A model generated the notes under the pieces. That model saw only the letters and a list, made by a program, of their open reading frames with translations. It ran no database searches and was not told the DNA's origin. Of a DNA stretch of 64,000 bases, positions 46,504-56,239 are shown in pieces; positions within the stretch are counted from its first letter, which is position 1, and each line of letters starts with the position of its first letter. Source of the stretch: Winogradskyella psychrotolerans RS-3 (GTDB lineage Bacteria; Bacteroidota; Bacteroidia; Flavobacteriales; Flavobacteriaceae); assembly GCF_000427335.1 (NCBI RefSeq), contig NZ_ATMR01000098.1, positions 62,001-126,000 on the forward strand. Reading direction: 5' to 3'. Both the position numbers and the translations under genes were made by a program.

Positions 46504-47250
46504 TTAGTCTAATTTCTTCATTAATTCTTGAGCCGTTTTGTAATCTTCTGCATCTTGAGGGATGGTTTTAAGAACATTAATACATTCTGACTCTTTATTT
46601 TGTTTTAAATAATTTAAAGCTAAAATCCATTTTGCTTTGTTTTTATAAGCGGAATTCCCATTAGATAATTTGTTAAGTAACACCTCTGCTTCTTCAAACT
46701 GATTCGTTTCAACCAAAGCGATACTCTTATATAATTGTATTTCTAAATTAGAAAAATCGGCTTCTAAAATCGTATTGAATACCACAATGGCGTCATCGTA
46801 ATTTTGAGAATTAAAATTTTGCTCTGCTTTGCTAAAGCTATCATCTTCAGCACTTCTAACCGTTAAACTAATAGCGTCGAAATTATTATAATCATCATAA
46901 CTAGGACTTCCAAATTGATTAAAAACAAAGAAACCTAGAAGAATGACCACAGAAGCCGCAACAGCATACTTATAGAAATTAGATGTCGGAGATGGTTTAA
47001 TTATGAGGTCCTCATCGTGAATGGCATTAAAATGTTGACTAGATATAACATCTAAATTGGCTTTAAAATCGAAAATCTCGCGTTCGTTTGCAATTTGATG
47101 TTCTAGATTTGAAGTGAGGTCTTTATAAATCTCAAAAGACTTATTAAATTCAGGATCTGATTCTAATCGCATATTAAATGCTAATAAATCCTCCTCAGAC
47201 AAATCTCCAACAAGGTAAGCTTCAAACTGTATATAATCTTGTTCTTCCAT
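46504..47250 (-). CDS. Membrane-bound anti-sigma-like protein with TPR repeats
   Basis: A 248-residue protein: residues 1-100 are acidic and cytoplasmic with the anti-sigma-like YLVGDLSEEDLLAFNMRLESDPEF; a membrane helix (YAVAASVVILLGFFVF) lies at about 113-128; about 100 periplasmic residues with TPR features (KAEQNFNSQNYDDAIVVFNTIL; NQFEEAEVLLNKL) follow. It starts 5 bases after the ECF sigma gene stop, the normal order of a sigma/anti-sigma pair. The periplasmic TPR region could sense an envelope partner, for instance one of the divergent cluster products. Confidence 0.75.
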   Translation of the reverse strand: MEEQDYIQFEAYLVGDLSEEDLLAFNMRLESDPEFNKSFEIYKDLTSNLEHQIANEREIFDFKANLDVISSQHFNAIHDEDLIIKPSPTSNFYKYAVAASVVILLGFFVFNQFGSPSYDDYNNFDAISLTVRSAEDDSFSKAEQNFNSQNYDDAIVVFNTILEADFSNLEIQLYKSIALVETNQFEEAEVLLNKLSNGNSAYKNKAKWILALNYLKQNKESECINVLKTIPQDAEDYKTAQELMKKLD

Positions 47251-47254
47251 AATA

Positions 47255-47836
47255 TTAATAATTAAGTCGGTTAAATTTAGGGGATGCTTTCACAAGTTTT
47301 GTTAATTGTCCTATGCATAACGATTTTTTCTTTCGTGCATAAGCATAAGTGATGTCGAGACTTTTAGCAACTTCTTCCATAGATTTTATTTTAAAAGTCG
47401 CTTTCAGCAAATCTTTACAAGCATCTCCTAATTGTTGAAACATCTCATTAAACAGGGCTTGTTTATTTTCGAAAATTGAAGTTTCAAAAGACAATACTTG
47501 TGCATCATCATCCTTAGATAACACCTCTTCATTAATTGTTACCTCTTTCCCCTTACTTTTCTTTAATTGATTTAACCACTTTCGTTTACAGAGCAAGAAA
47601 AAATAAGCATCAAACGGACATGTTAATTGTAGCTTCTTTTGTTTCGCTTGGTTATATATGGTTATAATAGTTTCTTGAATAACATCTTGTGCATCATATG
47701 CATCTCCACTATTCTGCTTGATATAATTAATCACCTTGGGAGCAAACTTATCATAGATCGCCTGAATAATAAAGGCATTGTTTTCGGCTAATCCATCAAT
47801 ATACTTTTGGTCTTCGTGTAATTTTTTATCGCTCAT
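47255..47836 (-). CDS. ECF-type RNA polymerase sigma factor
   Basis: About 193 residues from ATG 47836 (MSDKKLHEDQKYIDGL); an in-frame TTG at 47890 would add a non-conserved extension. Region 2 is visible as IQAIYDKFAPKVINYIKQNSGDAYDAQDVIQETIITIYNQ and region 4 as CKDLLKATFKIKSMEEVAKSLDITYAYARKKKSLCIGQL, the DNA-binding helix-turn-helix. It is co-transcribed with the TPR anti-sigma-like gene and divergent from the envelope cluster at 47960 onward, which may be its regulon. Confidence 0.85.
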   Translation of the reverse strand: MSDKKLHEDQKYIDGLAENNAFIIQAIYDKFAPKVINYIKQNSGDAYDAQDVIQETIITIYNQAKQKKLQLTCPFDAYFFLLCKRKWLNQLKKSKGKEVTINEEVLSKDDDAQVLSFETSIFENKQALFNEMFQQLGDACKDLLKATFKIKSMEEVAKSLDITYAYARKKKSLCIGQLTKLVKASPKFNRLNY

Positions 47837-47893
47837 GAACCCTTTATTTTCAACGAATTTAAAGAAAACTTTGAAATATTGAGGTAACAAATT

Positions 47894-47907
47894 TCAAAAG
47901 CTTTTGA
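47894..47907. promoter_or_regulatory. Perfect 14-bp palindrome in the divergent sigma/secreted-protein intergenic region
   Basis: TCAAAAGCTTTTGA is a perfect 14-bp palindrome 58 bases upstream of the ECF sigma start and 53 bases before the divergent secreted-protein gene. It could be an operator acting on both, but a palindrome this short can occur by chance in AT-rich DNA. Confidence 0.35.
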
Positions 47908-47910
47908 TGT

Positions 47911-47943
47911 ATTAGTAGATGGATAGAGAATCCATTTACTAAT
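47911..47943 (+). promoter_or_regulatory. Hairpin in the leader of the sorted secreted-protein gene
   Basis: Arms 47911-47924 (ATTAGTAGATGGAT) and 47930-47943 (ATCCATTTACTAAT) pair over 14 positions with one G-T pair and a 5-base loop, ending 16 bases before the ATG at 47960. There is no T tract, so it is more likely a leader structure than a terminator. Confidence 0.55.
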
Positions 47944-47959
47944 CACTAAAATTTTTAAT

Positions 47960-49843
47960 ATGAAAAATTCTATTCAAAAAATCATTATGCTACTGCTGCT
48001 GTCCTTTTACGGACTTGCACATGCTCAGGGAGAGTTAACTCCCGGAGTACAAACGAGCTCCATAACTGCATCTATAAGCAGTTGGGTAAGCTCAACCTCT
48101 GACAAAAACAAAGAGTTTTATGCCTCTGCCTATTGGGTAAGTGGTGAAGATTGTGGAAATTATTTAAAAATCTACGATGGCACCACGTTTGCTTCTACAT
48201 CTCCACAAGTCCTCATCTCTAGTTACCACGGATTTACAAGGGTACGATTGGATCAAAACAATAATGTTTACGTGCTATACGTAGACCGAACTGCTCCCGG
48301 AAGTACTACATTTAGAACCTATCTAAAAAAGTATAATACTGCTGGTACATTAATTGGATCTCGAATTGAAGTCGCTAATAATACTAATGCTACAGATATT
48401 GAAGTGGCTCCTAACGGTGACGTTCTTATTGGATGTGTTGAAAGTAATTTAGCCAAGGTTAAAGTTTTTAGAAACATGGTTTATAAAGGGTTTTTACCAA
48501 TAAGTAATATCCCTGCAATTACGAACAGTAGTCCATTTTCTATACAGATGGATATGAAAGACTCTAAATTTGTAGTTGGATATTCGATGGGTAGCATAAC
48601 GTCCTCACAATTACACCTTAAGCGTTTTACCTACAGCCCAAGCTTTAGTGCATTCTTTAACATCAATTCGTCTTCTCAATATTCTCATTATTCAGAATCG
48701 GGTAGTCGTTTTGAAAGAACCAATAATCAAATTGCATTACGCTCTAATTGGGAAGTGTTTTATAACGTAAATACATCTACATCATACCCGTTTACAGATT
48801 TTAGAGTTAAACATTTACATTCTGGAGGTAGTAATATGTTTCAGTATTCAAATGGTTTTGTCGATGTAGATATAAATGACAGATTATTAATTAGTAAAAA
48901 CTACGGAAGTATTAATTACCCAGATTATAAAGTACAACTGTTTGACACAAGTAACAGTTTAATACATGAATTTGCTATCAGTAATAAAATTAAGAATCAT
49001 TTAGAAAGTATAGCTATATATGATTGCGAATTTGTAATTACTGGAATTGACAGAAAGCTAGGTGCCAATCCGTTACTACACACCTACCAAAGTTTTCATC
49101 AATTATTTAACTGCCAAGATTGTAGACCAAAAATGGGAGCCACTGCAGTCGCAAAATTTAGATTTCCAAATGCAGTCAATCAATACCCTTCTAAGTATGG
49201 TCCTTTAGATGTTACTGAATTGTGTTTAGTTGACAATTTACTAGTCGATGGATCTCTGAGTAGTTGTGAAAATAGCTACTATGTTGAATTAAGTGAGTTT
49301 AACCCTGTAAGCTGGACGAATACATTAGTATTACATTCAGACTGGGTAACGCCATTAATTCAAGCTCCTAATAATATTAATATTGTCGATTTCTTACCAC
49401 CTGGTTATCATTTAAGACCTGGTAAAATTTACAGATTTAAATTAGCTGTAGGTTCACCTTGGGATTCTACAGAAATATTTTTTGAAGTCACTTGTTGTAA
49501 ACGCGACATCGTTGTGGTTGGTAATCCTTCAGAGGTAGATAAAGCTTATAAATACAGCTTAACTTTTGGAGAAGACCATACAGATATTAAAGATGAAGAA
49601 GCTGTTAACTTTTCAACGTTTCCTAATCCTGCCAAAGAAATTTTGACTCTAGATTTTAGCAACTTCGATACAGAAGCAACAAAAGTTGTAAGTATTAAAA
49701 ACATACAAGGCATAGCGGTTTTTTCTAAGAAAACGACATTAGAAAAGGAGACGATTTCTGTAAAACAATGGCCTACTGGCATCTATATTACTACAGTTAT
49801 AATTGATGGAAAACCCTATCAAAAGAAAATAATTAAAAAATAA
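47960..49843 (+). CDS. Large secreted protein with type IX sorting domain
   Basis: A 627-residue exported protein with a signal peptide (MKNSIQKIIMLLLLSFYGLAHAQ). The body is beta-rich and repeats propeller-like segments (VRLDQNNNVYVLYVDRT; DIEVAPNGDVLIGCVES), followed by a cysteine-bearing region (CQDCRPKMG, CLVDNLLVDGSLSSCENS, VTCCKRDIVVVG). The last ~75 residues are a type A Por sorting domain: FSTFPNPAKEILTLDF, VSIKNIQGIAVFS, WPTGIYITTVI, ending KKIIKK. It is the first gene rightward from the ECF sigma gene. Confidence 0.75.
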   Translation: MKNSIQKIIMLLLLSFYGLAHAQGELTPGVQTSSITASISSWVSSTSDKNKEFYASAYWVSGEDCGNYLKIYDGTTFASTSPQVLISSYHGFTRVRLDQNNNVYVLYVDRTAPGSTTFRTYLKKYNTAGTLIGSRIEVANNTNATDIEVAPNGDVLIGCVESNLAKVKVFRNMVYKGFLPISNIPAITNSSPFSIQMDMKDSKFVVGYSMGSITSSQLHLKRFTYSPSFSAFFNINSSSQYSHYSESGSRFERTNNQIALRSNWEVFYNVNTSTSYPFTDFRVKHLHSGGSNMFQYSNGFVDVDINDRLLISKNYGSINYPDYKVQLFDTSNSLIHEFAISNKIKNHLESIAIYDCEFVITGIDRKLGANPLLHTYQSFHQLFNCQDCRPKMGATAVAKFRFPNAVNQYPSKYGPLDVTELCLVDNLLVDGSLSSCENSYYVELSEFNPVSWTNTLVLHSDWVTPLIQAPNNINIVDFLPPGYHLRPGKIYRFKLAVGSPWDSTEIFFEVTCCKRDIVVVGNPSEVDKAYKYSLTFGEDHTDIKDEEAVNFSTFPNPAKEILTLDFSNFDTEATKVVSIKNIQGIAVFSKKTTLEKETISVKQWPTGIYITTVIIDGKPYQKKIIKK

Positions 49844-49866
49844 TTATCCGATGTAAACTACTAATT

Positions 49867-49898
49867 AATAAGCTACTTCAGTCCTAAAGTAGCTTATT
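49867..49898 (+). terminator. Hairpin after the sorted secreted-protein gene
   Basis: A perfect 12-bp stem (AATAAGCTACTT at 49867-49878, AAGTAGCTTATT at 49887-49898) 23 bases after the stop codon. The downstream tract is AT-rich rather than pure T, so termination strength is uncertain. Confidence 0.6.
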
Positions 49899-49977
49899 AT
49901 TAAAAAACCTCATAAGAAGGGGTAACAAAAATAGTTTTCAGTTTATATAAAAGCAGATAACCATAAATTCAACTATT

Positions 49978-51012
49978 ATGAAAACAATTAAAAACATTCA
50001 CATCAGAACGCATACAAAACGAATTTTAAGTAAAAATTTATTCAGCCTTTTTGCCCTATTATTAATGACCTCAATACTTGCTACTAGCTGCGATCCTACT
50101 GACGATTCCGATAGCGGATCACAAAATGAAGAGCCGCCTACAGCTCAAGAATTTAAAAACATTAGAGATATTGCACTAAATAACCATACTCAACTATTTA
50201 ATTTTAATACAGAGGATGTTTACATTTCATTAATCTCAGAAAATGGCGTTCAAATTAATTTAAATGCAAATTGCCTTACCGACAATGGCAACCCCGTTTC
50301 TGGAGACATAACTTTAGAATACATTGAAATTTTTGAAAAAGGCAGCATGTTAACGACCAACAAACCTACTATGGGAAAATTACCAAATGGTGATAAAGCC
50401 TTAATAATTACAGGAGGTGAATTCTTTATAGAAGTAACTCAGAATGGTACCATATTAGATACAAACTGTGGCTTGCAATTAGTTATTCCTACAAGCCTAA
50501 CAGGAGGTTCTGATCCAGATATGAGTCTTTGGACTGGAGAAATGGATGCTGATGGCAACTTAGCTTGGGATGAAGTTGAAGATAACACCAATGGAGATGG
50601 AGGCCTATTCTTAGAAGGGGAAAATTATTATGGCATTTTAGAAGGATTTGGCTGGACCAATGTAGATAAATTCTACAATGATCCAAGACCTAAAACAACA
50701 CTTCAAGTACAACCACCAGCGGGTTACAACAATCAAAACAGCGCAATTTACTTGTCTTACGACGGTGAACTACCAGCCTTAGCACAATTAGATACTTATG
50801 ATGAAACTCTGAATCTTTTTAGTGAGCATTACGGACAAATACCAATTGGTTTAGAATGTCATGTCATTTTCGTTTCTGAATCCGATGGTGAATGGAGGTA
50901 TTCTATAAAACCAGTAACTATAGTTGCAAATGAAATTATAACGTTTTATTTAGGGGAAACTACAGTAAGAACAGAAGCTTCATTAACAGCTTTGATAAAT
51001 GATTTACCATAA
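49978..51012 (+). CDS. Predicted surface or periplasmic lipoprotein, function unknown
   Basis: A 344-residue protein with a long N-terminal basic stretch and hydrophobic signal (SLFALLLMTSILATSC) ending at a lipobox-like cysteine, followed by an acidic Ser/Asp-rich tether (DPTDDSDSGSQNEE). The remainder is beta-rich (VQINLNANCLTDNGNPVSGDITLEYIEIFEKGSML), similar in feel to surface proteins that carry carboxypeptidase-regulatory-like or Ig-like folds. No catalytic motif seen. A terminator follows, so it may be a separate transcript. Confidence 0.65.
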   Translation: MKTIKNIHIRTHTKRILSKNLFSLFALLLMTSILATSCDPTDDSDSGSQNEEPPTAQEFKNIRDIALNNHTQLFNFNTEDVYISLISENGVQINLNANCLTDNGNPVSGDITLEYIEIFEKGSMLTTNKPTMGKLPNGDKALIITGGEFFIEVTQNGTILDTNCGLQLVIPTSLTGGSDPDMSLWTGEMDADGNLAWDEVEDNTNGDGGLFLEGENYYGILEGFGWTNVDKFYNDPRPKTTLQVQPPAGYNNQNSAIYLSYDGELPALAQLDTYDETLNLFSEHYGQIPIGLECHVIFVSESDGEWRYSIKPVTIVANEIITFYLGETTVRTEASLTALINDLP

Positions 51013-51036
51013 ATCATTGTTACCTACTTAGTTAAT

Positions 51037-51066
51037 AAAAGTCAGAAATTAATTTTTCTGACTTTT
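51037..51066 (+). terminator. Intrinsic terminator after the lipoprotein gene
   Basis: A perfect 12-bp stem (AAAAGTCAGAAA at 51037-51048, TTTCTGACTTTT at 51055-51066) with a 6-base loop, ending in a T tract. Confidence 0.85.
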
Positions 51067-51162
51067 TCTGCTATCTATAAACAACCATAAATTCTTTTTA
51101 CTTGATAATTAGAACCCTATTAGTTATTAATTGTTAAATTTAATCACAATAAATTCACCTCC

Positions 51163-53115
51163 ATGAAACCTATAACTCTATTTTATTTCGTTTTTAGCTT
51201 TTCAGTTTTTAGTTTTGCACAGCAAGACATTGCAAAAGATACGACGCGAAGAACGGCAAATATTGAATACAAAAAACTTGGCAACCAAATTGATTTTAAG
51301 GCAAACGCACCAGAACTGAATCAAATTGCAGGTGCACCAAAAGCTTTTTACACCAATTTCTGGGAGTTTGGAGATGGTACATTTAGCAAAGAAAAAGAAC
51401 TTAAAAAAACCTATAAAAGAAATGGAGACTACACCGTTAGGTTATGGGCAACCAATAATTACGATACCGGAAAACCGCCATTAACACGCCCTAAAAAAAT
51501 AACCGTTGATAATGCAACTGATGACTACAAAGACGAAGCTTCAATGGATAATGCTCTAAACCTTCAACGGAATAGAGAACCCATGCCAGATGAGGATATC
51601 GTCATTGTTTTAAGTTATAAAAACACAAAATCATATACTACCAATGGAAAGTTCTTTTTGTTTTACAATGAAGCGAAATACAAAGCAGACAACTTCGACC
51701 TTATTGAAACCAGACCATATCACGATGAAAAAGAAATAAATGATGCTATTGTGTATGCCTCAAAATTTGATTCTGATGTGTATTATGCCTCTGCTGAGGA
51801 TAATCTACTATCTCTAAAAGCGAAACCTCAAGACACAACGGTACAGAAAAATCTACCTCAAACTTTAGACGATGCTAAATTCGCGTATAGAAACTCAAGT
51901 CAACTTCGTTTTGACAATATGGAACCTAACGAAGAACGCCATGTGTTTTACAGCTTAAAGACTACCAAGGAAATGCTAAAAGACACTTCTGCGATTATTT
52001 CTGTTAGAGGTGTCTATGTACCAGATAACAGTTATGACAATCACCATGTAAAAGATATGGAAATGGAAATTGTAACATCTCACGACCCTAATAAAATGTC
52101 CTCTAATGCCTCATTTCTAAATTATAGGTTAGTACGATATAAACGTCCAAAATTTAAAATTAGATTTCAGAATAATGGTGAAGGTCCGGCTACAACGATT
52201 CGTTTAGAAACGGATATCCCAGACATGTTTGATAAATCGAGTATTGAAGTTTTAGACATGTATCCTAAAGTAAAAATTTGTCCGAAATACGATGTCAAAT
52301 ACAGTTGTCTCGACACGACTTATACTGCTAAACAAGCGATTTTCACATTCAAAAACATCTATCTACCCGGAAGCGAACAGAAAAATGTAAAAGCATACGA
52401 TTCAACAAAAGGCTTTGTAAAATACAGATTAAAGTTCTCAGATGATTTTCATAAAAAGAAAACCAAATCGCGAACAGCCATAATCTTTGATAAAAATGAA
52501 CCGATAATCACCAATTATTCTACAACACGCTTTTTACCAGGTATTTCTATAGGTGTAAAAGCCGGTTACAACTCATTTTCGGATTTAAAAAATTCAGAGA
52601 GTTACTTTTTAGGAGCTACTATTTCACCTTATAAATCCCATCGTTGGTATTGGCAAGTTGAATTATTAAACAGTATTCATAAATATGACACTAATACAGA
52701 AATAAGAGAAGAATTTATAGATGATGCCGCCGTCGGTATTCCATACACCCAACGCACAACAACAAGCAGAAGTTACAGCAATATAGATTGGGAAATCCCA
52801 GTATTAGTTCGGTATAATGTGAATAATTATATCGGTTTAGGTGCCGGAATTATTGGTACTATATCGGTAAACGAAAAACAAGAACAATCTGTTTTAACTG
52901 AACAATTTGAAGGGCAAGGTGCCGATTTATTTCTTTTTGATAGTCGCACTACTAATGAAGAAGTCACAGAGTCCTTCACTAATTTCAGAAAAGGATTTTT
53001 AGTAGAAGCCACAGCTGGTTTTGCTCGTATTGGCCCAAGTCTTGGTGCGCGTTATGTATTTAATTTAGAAGACGATTATAATTATTTGCAACTTTATGCT
53101 ATTTGGAAATTCTAG
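51163..53115 (+). CDS. PKD-domain outer-membrane beta-barrel protein
   Basis: A 650-residue exported protein. After the signal peptide (ends FSVFSFAQ) comes a PKD domain at about 40-110 with the signature FWEFGDGTFSKEKE ... YTVRLWATNNY. The middle (about 140-450) is beta-rich without a family I know. The C-terminal ~180 residues look like a membrane barrel (GISIGVKAGYNSFSDL, RWYWQVELLNSI, FRKGFLVEATAGFARIGPSLGARY, ending LYAIWKF). PKD domains usually bind proteins or sugars. It precedes the CHAT-TPR gene by 22 bases, so they are probably co-transcribed. Confidence 0.7.
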   Translation: MKPITLFYFVFSFSVFSFAQQDIAKDTTRRTANIEYKKLGNQIDFKANAPELNQIAGAPKAFYTNFWEFGDGTFSKEKELKKTYKRNGDYTVRLWATNNYDTGKPPLTRPKKITVDNATDDYKDEASMDNALNLQRNREPMPDEDIVIVLSYKNTKSYTTNGKFFLFYNEAKYKADNFDLIETRPYHDEKEINDAIVYASKFDSDVYYASAEDNLLSLKAKPQDTTVQKNLPQTLDDAKFAYRNSSQLRFDNMEPNEERHVFYSLKTTKEMLKDTSAIISVRGVYVPDNSYDNHHVKDMEMEIVTSHDPNKMSSNASFLNYRLVRYKRPKFKIRFQNNGEGPATTIRLETDIPDMFDKSSIEVLDMYPKVKICPKYDVKYSCLDTTYTAKQAIFTFKNIYLPGSEQKNVKAYDSTKGFVKYRLKFSDDFHKKKTKSRTAIIFDKNEPIITNYSTTRFLPGISIGVKAGYNSFSDLKNSESYFLGATISPYKSHRWYWQVELLNSIHKYDTNTEIREEFIDDAAVGIPYTQRTTTSRSYSNIDWEIPVLVRYNVNNYIGLGAGIIGTISVNEKQEQSVLTEQFEGQGADLFLFDSRTTNEEVTESFTNFRKGFLVEATAGFARIGPSLGARYVFNLEDDYNYLQLYAIWKF

Positions 53116-53137
53116 TTTAAAAACGGTGCCATTATAA

Positions 53138-55729
53138 ATGAAAAAAGGATTCATTTTAATTTTTATGTTGGTCTTCGGAACTTGTTTTGCTCAAGATTTG
53201 GAAGAAGCCATTTATGTGGCTACGGAAACGTTTAGTCAACATCAAACAGATGAAGGCTTGGAGGTCCTAAATAAAAATAGTCTTCAATTTGAAACACAGA
53301 TTAATACAAAAGATGAGTACTATGCTTTTATAAATCTATTAGTTAACAAAGGGTATTATCTCGATAAAACCAATAGAAAAAAGGAAGCGATTAACAGCTA
53401 CGAAAAAGCACATCAGATTTATAATGACCACAACATTTCATCTTATGATATTGTAGAGTATTGTTTGATTCCTTTAGGTATTCTTTATCATAAAACGAAT
53501 GCCTATATAAAAGCAGAACAGATTACCTCCTATTACCTTCAACTTGCCGAAAAACAGAATAATAAGCAACAACAAATTTCTGGACTCATTAATTTGGCAA
53601 AGCTCTACCAATCGTTACATAAACATCAGCAAGTTATAGATATTGCGAATGAAGGTTTTAAAATTGAAGGCATAAAAAAACAGCAAGCAAAGAACCTTAA
53701 TTATATAAAAAGAAAAAGTGACCAACTTTTAAATAGTAATCAGAAGCAATTGTTTTTGGAAAATGACGTCATTTTTCTGAGGCGTGATGTTGGCAATATT
53801 GAAGAACTTCAACTCAACTATGAAACGGCTTTAAAAAATAAAGATTATGAGTTAGCCTTTTCCTATTTAAATCGTTTAAGACCTCTAACAATTAATGATC
53901 TTACTTCAGCACGAAGTAAAGCACAATTTAGTTTTCAAGAAGCACAATTAGATTTTAAACGAAACCTAAATGACAAGGCCATTGCTGAATTAAAAAATTG
54001 CTTAGCGATTTTATTACCAAATTTTGATGACACTCAATTACCAAAAACAACTGATTTATATCCCGAAAACACCTTTATTGATGTTTTCGATTTATGGGCA
54101 GAATTAGAAATTGAACCCGAAAACGCATTACATTATTACGATTTAAGTTTTTATGTTTCGGACTTACTCGCTCAAGAAAATACCAGCCAAGAAAGCTATA
54201 TACTTAATGCAAGCATCAATAAAGACCGTAGTGAAAAATGCATAGCCATACTATACGATATGTTTCAGGTAAAAGGAGAGAGCGACTATGCCAAACGCGC
54301 TTTTAACTATGCCGAATACACTAAAGCCTTAGCCTTAAAATGGTATACTAATAAAAGAACACTTTTAGAAAAACACCCTACAGATAGCCTTCTTTTAAAA
54401 GAACACTATTTATTAAAACAGCAACAACAATTATCCAACAGATTACTTAATAGACCTATAAATAGACCGAAACTACAATTATCAGAACGCGATAGCTTAC
54501 AATTACAACTCATTACCACAACTACTAAACTGAAGCAATTACAAAATTCTATCAATAACGCGTATCCATCAAACTATTCGAAAAGTATAAATATTGCCAA
54601 TCTACAATCGAAACTAGGAATCGACAAAGCTTGTTTAATAGAATACTTTTATGGAAAAAATAGCTTGTATCAATTTGTATTCACACCAAATCACATTGCT
54701 TTTCAACAAATAGATTTATCAGAATCTAACAAACAGAACATTTCAACATTTATAGATTATTTTGAAAATGGTTCAGTCATTAACAATAACATCTCTCAGT
54801 TTACTGATGATGCATTTCAACTTTATGAATTTTTAAAATTGAATGAAATTAGCACTTATGAAAATGTAGTGATTATTGCAGATGGTTTTTTAAATTTTAT
54901 TCCTTTTGAAAGTTTAGTAACAGCACAAACGGCAACTTCTAATTATTCTAAAATGCCGTTTTTGGTAAAAAAACATCGTTTAGCTTATCATACAAGTGCT
55001 TTATTTTATACGAATACAAAACCCTATCAATTCAGAAATTCTGCTTTGGGTGTTTTTCCAGTTTTTGATAATAGCAATTTAAAACTCACCTATTCTTTAG
55101 ATGAAGCAGAACGTATAAACGATGAGATTAAAACTGAGTTTTTAATGTACAATGCAGCAACCAAAAAAGATGTTTTAGATCAGATAAATAAATATAGTAT
55201 TCTGCATCTTTCTACACATGCTAATAGTGGTGATTTTACAACTCCAGCTAATATCGATTTTATAGACTCAAAATTGTATTTGCAAGAGTTGTACAATCTC
55301 GATCTAACAAATGACTTAGTCATTTTAAGTGCTTGCGAAACAGGAATTGGAATGCTTCACAAAGGAGAAGGTAGCATGAGTTTGACTCGTGGTTTTAAAT
55401 ATGCCGGAATTTCTAACTTAGTAGTTTCACTATGGAAAATCAATGACTTATCTACCTCACAGCTGATGTCTAGTTTTTATAGCGATCTCAGAAAAACGGA
55501 ATCTGCTTTTGCCGCCAATCAAAATTCTAAATTAGCGTATTTAAGTAATCCTGAAATTTCCAATATTAAGAAGTCACCATATTATTGGAGTGCTTTTATT
55601 TATTTTGGCGACTTAACGGTATCAAAGTCTTCAAACGACTATAATTTGTATGTCTATTTCATCTTAGGCTTGATAGTTGCATTCTTATGTTGGTTATTAA
55701 TATTTAAACAAAAGACATGGAAACGTTAA
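53138..55729 (+). CDS. Membrane-anchored TPR-CHAT protein (caspase-like peptidase domain)
   Basis: An 863-residue protein: signal peptide (MKKGFILIFMLVFGTCFAQ), TPR repeats from about 20 to 460 (INSYEKAHQIYNDHN; AEQITSYYLQLAEKQNN), and a CHAT domain from about 500 to 820. The CHAT dyad is present: His694 in ILHLSTHANSG and Cys733 in VILSACETGIGML, then GEGSMSLTRGFKYAGISNLVVSLWKI. One membrane helix near the C terminus (YFILGLIVAFLCWLLIF) with a basic tail puts the rest on the periplasmic side. CHAT proteins are caspase-related proteases that act on partner proteins. Its end overlaps the next gene by 13 bases. Confidence 0.85.
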   Translation: MKKGFILIFMLVFGTCFAQDLEEAIYVATETFSQHQTDEGLEVLNKNSLQFETQINTKDEYYAFINLLVNKGYYLDKTNRKKEAINSYEKAHQIYNDHNISSYDIVEYCLIPLGILYHKTNAYIKAEQITSYYLQLAEKQNNKQQQISGLINLAKLYQSLHKHQQVIDIANEGFKIEGIKKQQAKNLNYIKRKSDQLLNSNQKQLFLENDVIFLRRDVGNIEELQLNYETALKNKDYELAFSYLNRLRPLTINDLTSARSKAQFSFQEAQLDFKRNLNDKAIAELKNCLAILLPNFDDTQLPKTTDLYPENTFIDVFDLWAELEIEPENALHYYDLSFYVSDLLAQENTSQESYILNASINKDRSEKCIAILYDMFQVKGESDYAKRAFNYAEYTKALALKWYTNKRTLLEKHPTDSLLLKEHYLLKQQQQLSNRLLNRPINRPKLQLSERDSLQLQLITTTTKLKQLQNSINNAYPSNYSKSINIANLQSKLGIDKACLIEYFYGKNSLYQFVFTPNHIAFQQIDLSESNKQNISTFIDYFENGSVINNNISQFTDDAFQLYEFLKLNEISTYENVVIIADGFLNFIPFESLVTAQTATSNYSKMPFLVKKHRLAYHTSALFYTNTKPYQFRNSALGVFPVFDNSNLKLTYSLDEAERINDEIKTEFLMYNAATKKDVLDQINKYSILHLSTHANSGDFTTPANIDFIDSKLYLQELYNLDLTNDLVILSACETGIGMLHKGEGSMSLTRGFKYAGISNLVVSLWKINDLSTSQLMSSFYSDLRKTESAFAANQNSKLAYLSNPEISNIKKSPYYWSAFIYFGDLTVSKSSNDYNLYVYFILGLIVAFLCWLLIFKQKTWKR

Positions 55730-56157
55730 AAGACTTCCTCTTAAATAAAGGTTATTCTAAAATAAAATTAAAATTTACTAAAACGAATCACTTCGAAATA
55801 AAAGCCAGTATTAATGGTGTTAAAGGACGATTTATTTTGGATACAGGAGCTTCAAACAGCTGTGTTGGTTTTGAAGCTATTGAGCGCTTTAATCTTAAAG
55901 TAAAAGATTCTGAAATTAAAGCCGTTGGTGCAGGCGCATCTGACATGTTGACGCAAATCTCTACGTCCAATGCGATAAAAGTGGGAAAATGGAAAAAAAA
56001 TCGTGTGGCTCTAATTCTTTTTAATTTATCTCATGTAAATAATGGCTTAATAAATCACAATGCCAATCCTGTGGATGGTATTATTGGTGCTGATGTATTA
56101 AAAAAAGGAAAAGCTGTTATAGACTACGAAAAAAAATACTTGTATTTAAAGTTATAA
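55717..56157 (+). CDS. Retropepsin-like aspartic protease, single domain
   Basis: A 146-residue protein with one clear active-site motif, FILDTGASNSCVG (Asp42), a hydrophobic-hydrophobic-Gly block (GIIGADVL) and no signal peptide or membrane helix. Single-domain retropepsins work as homodimers. It starts inside the last 13 bases of the CHAT-TPR gene, implying coupled translation; a functional link between the two proteases is inferred from this overlap only. Confidence 0.75.
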   Translation: METLKDFLLNKGYSKIKLKFTKTNHFEIKASINGVKGRFILDTGASNSCVGFEAIERFNLKVKDSEIKAVGAGASDMLTQISTSNAIKVGKWKKNRVALILFNLSHVNNGLINHNANPVDGIIGADVLKKGKAVIDYEKKYLYLKL

Positions 56158-56239
56158 CGGCTCTTTAAGTATTAAAATGGTTTCAGAAATTTTATATGCT
56201 GAAGTTTCTTACTACCTTTAAAATTCTTAATAGCAAAGA

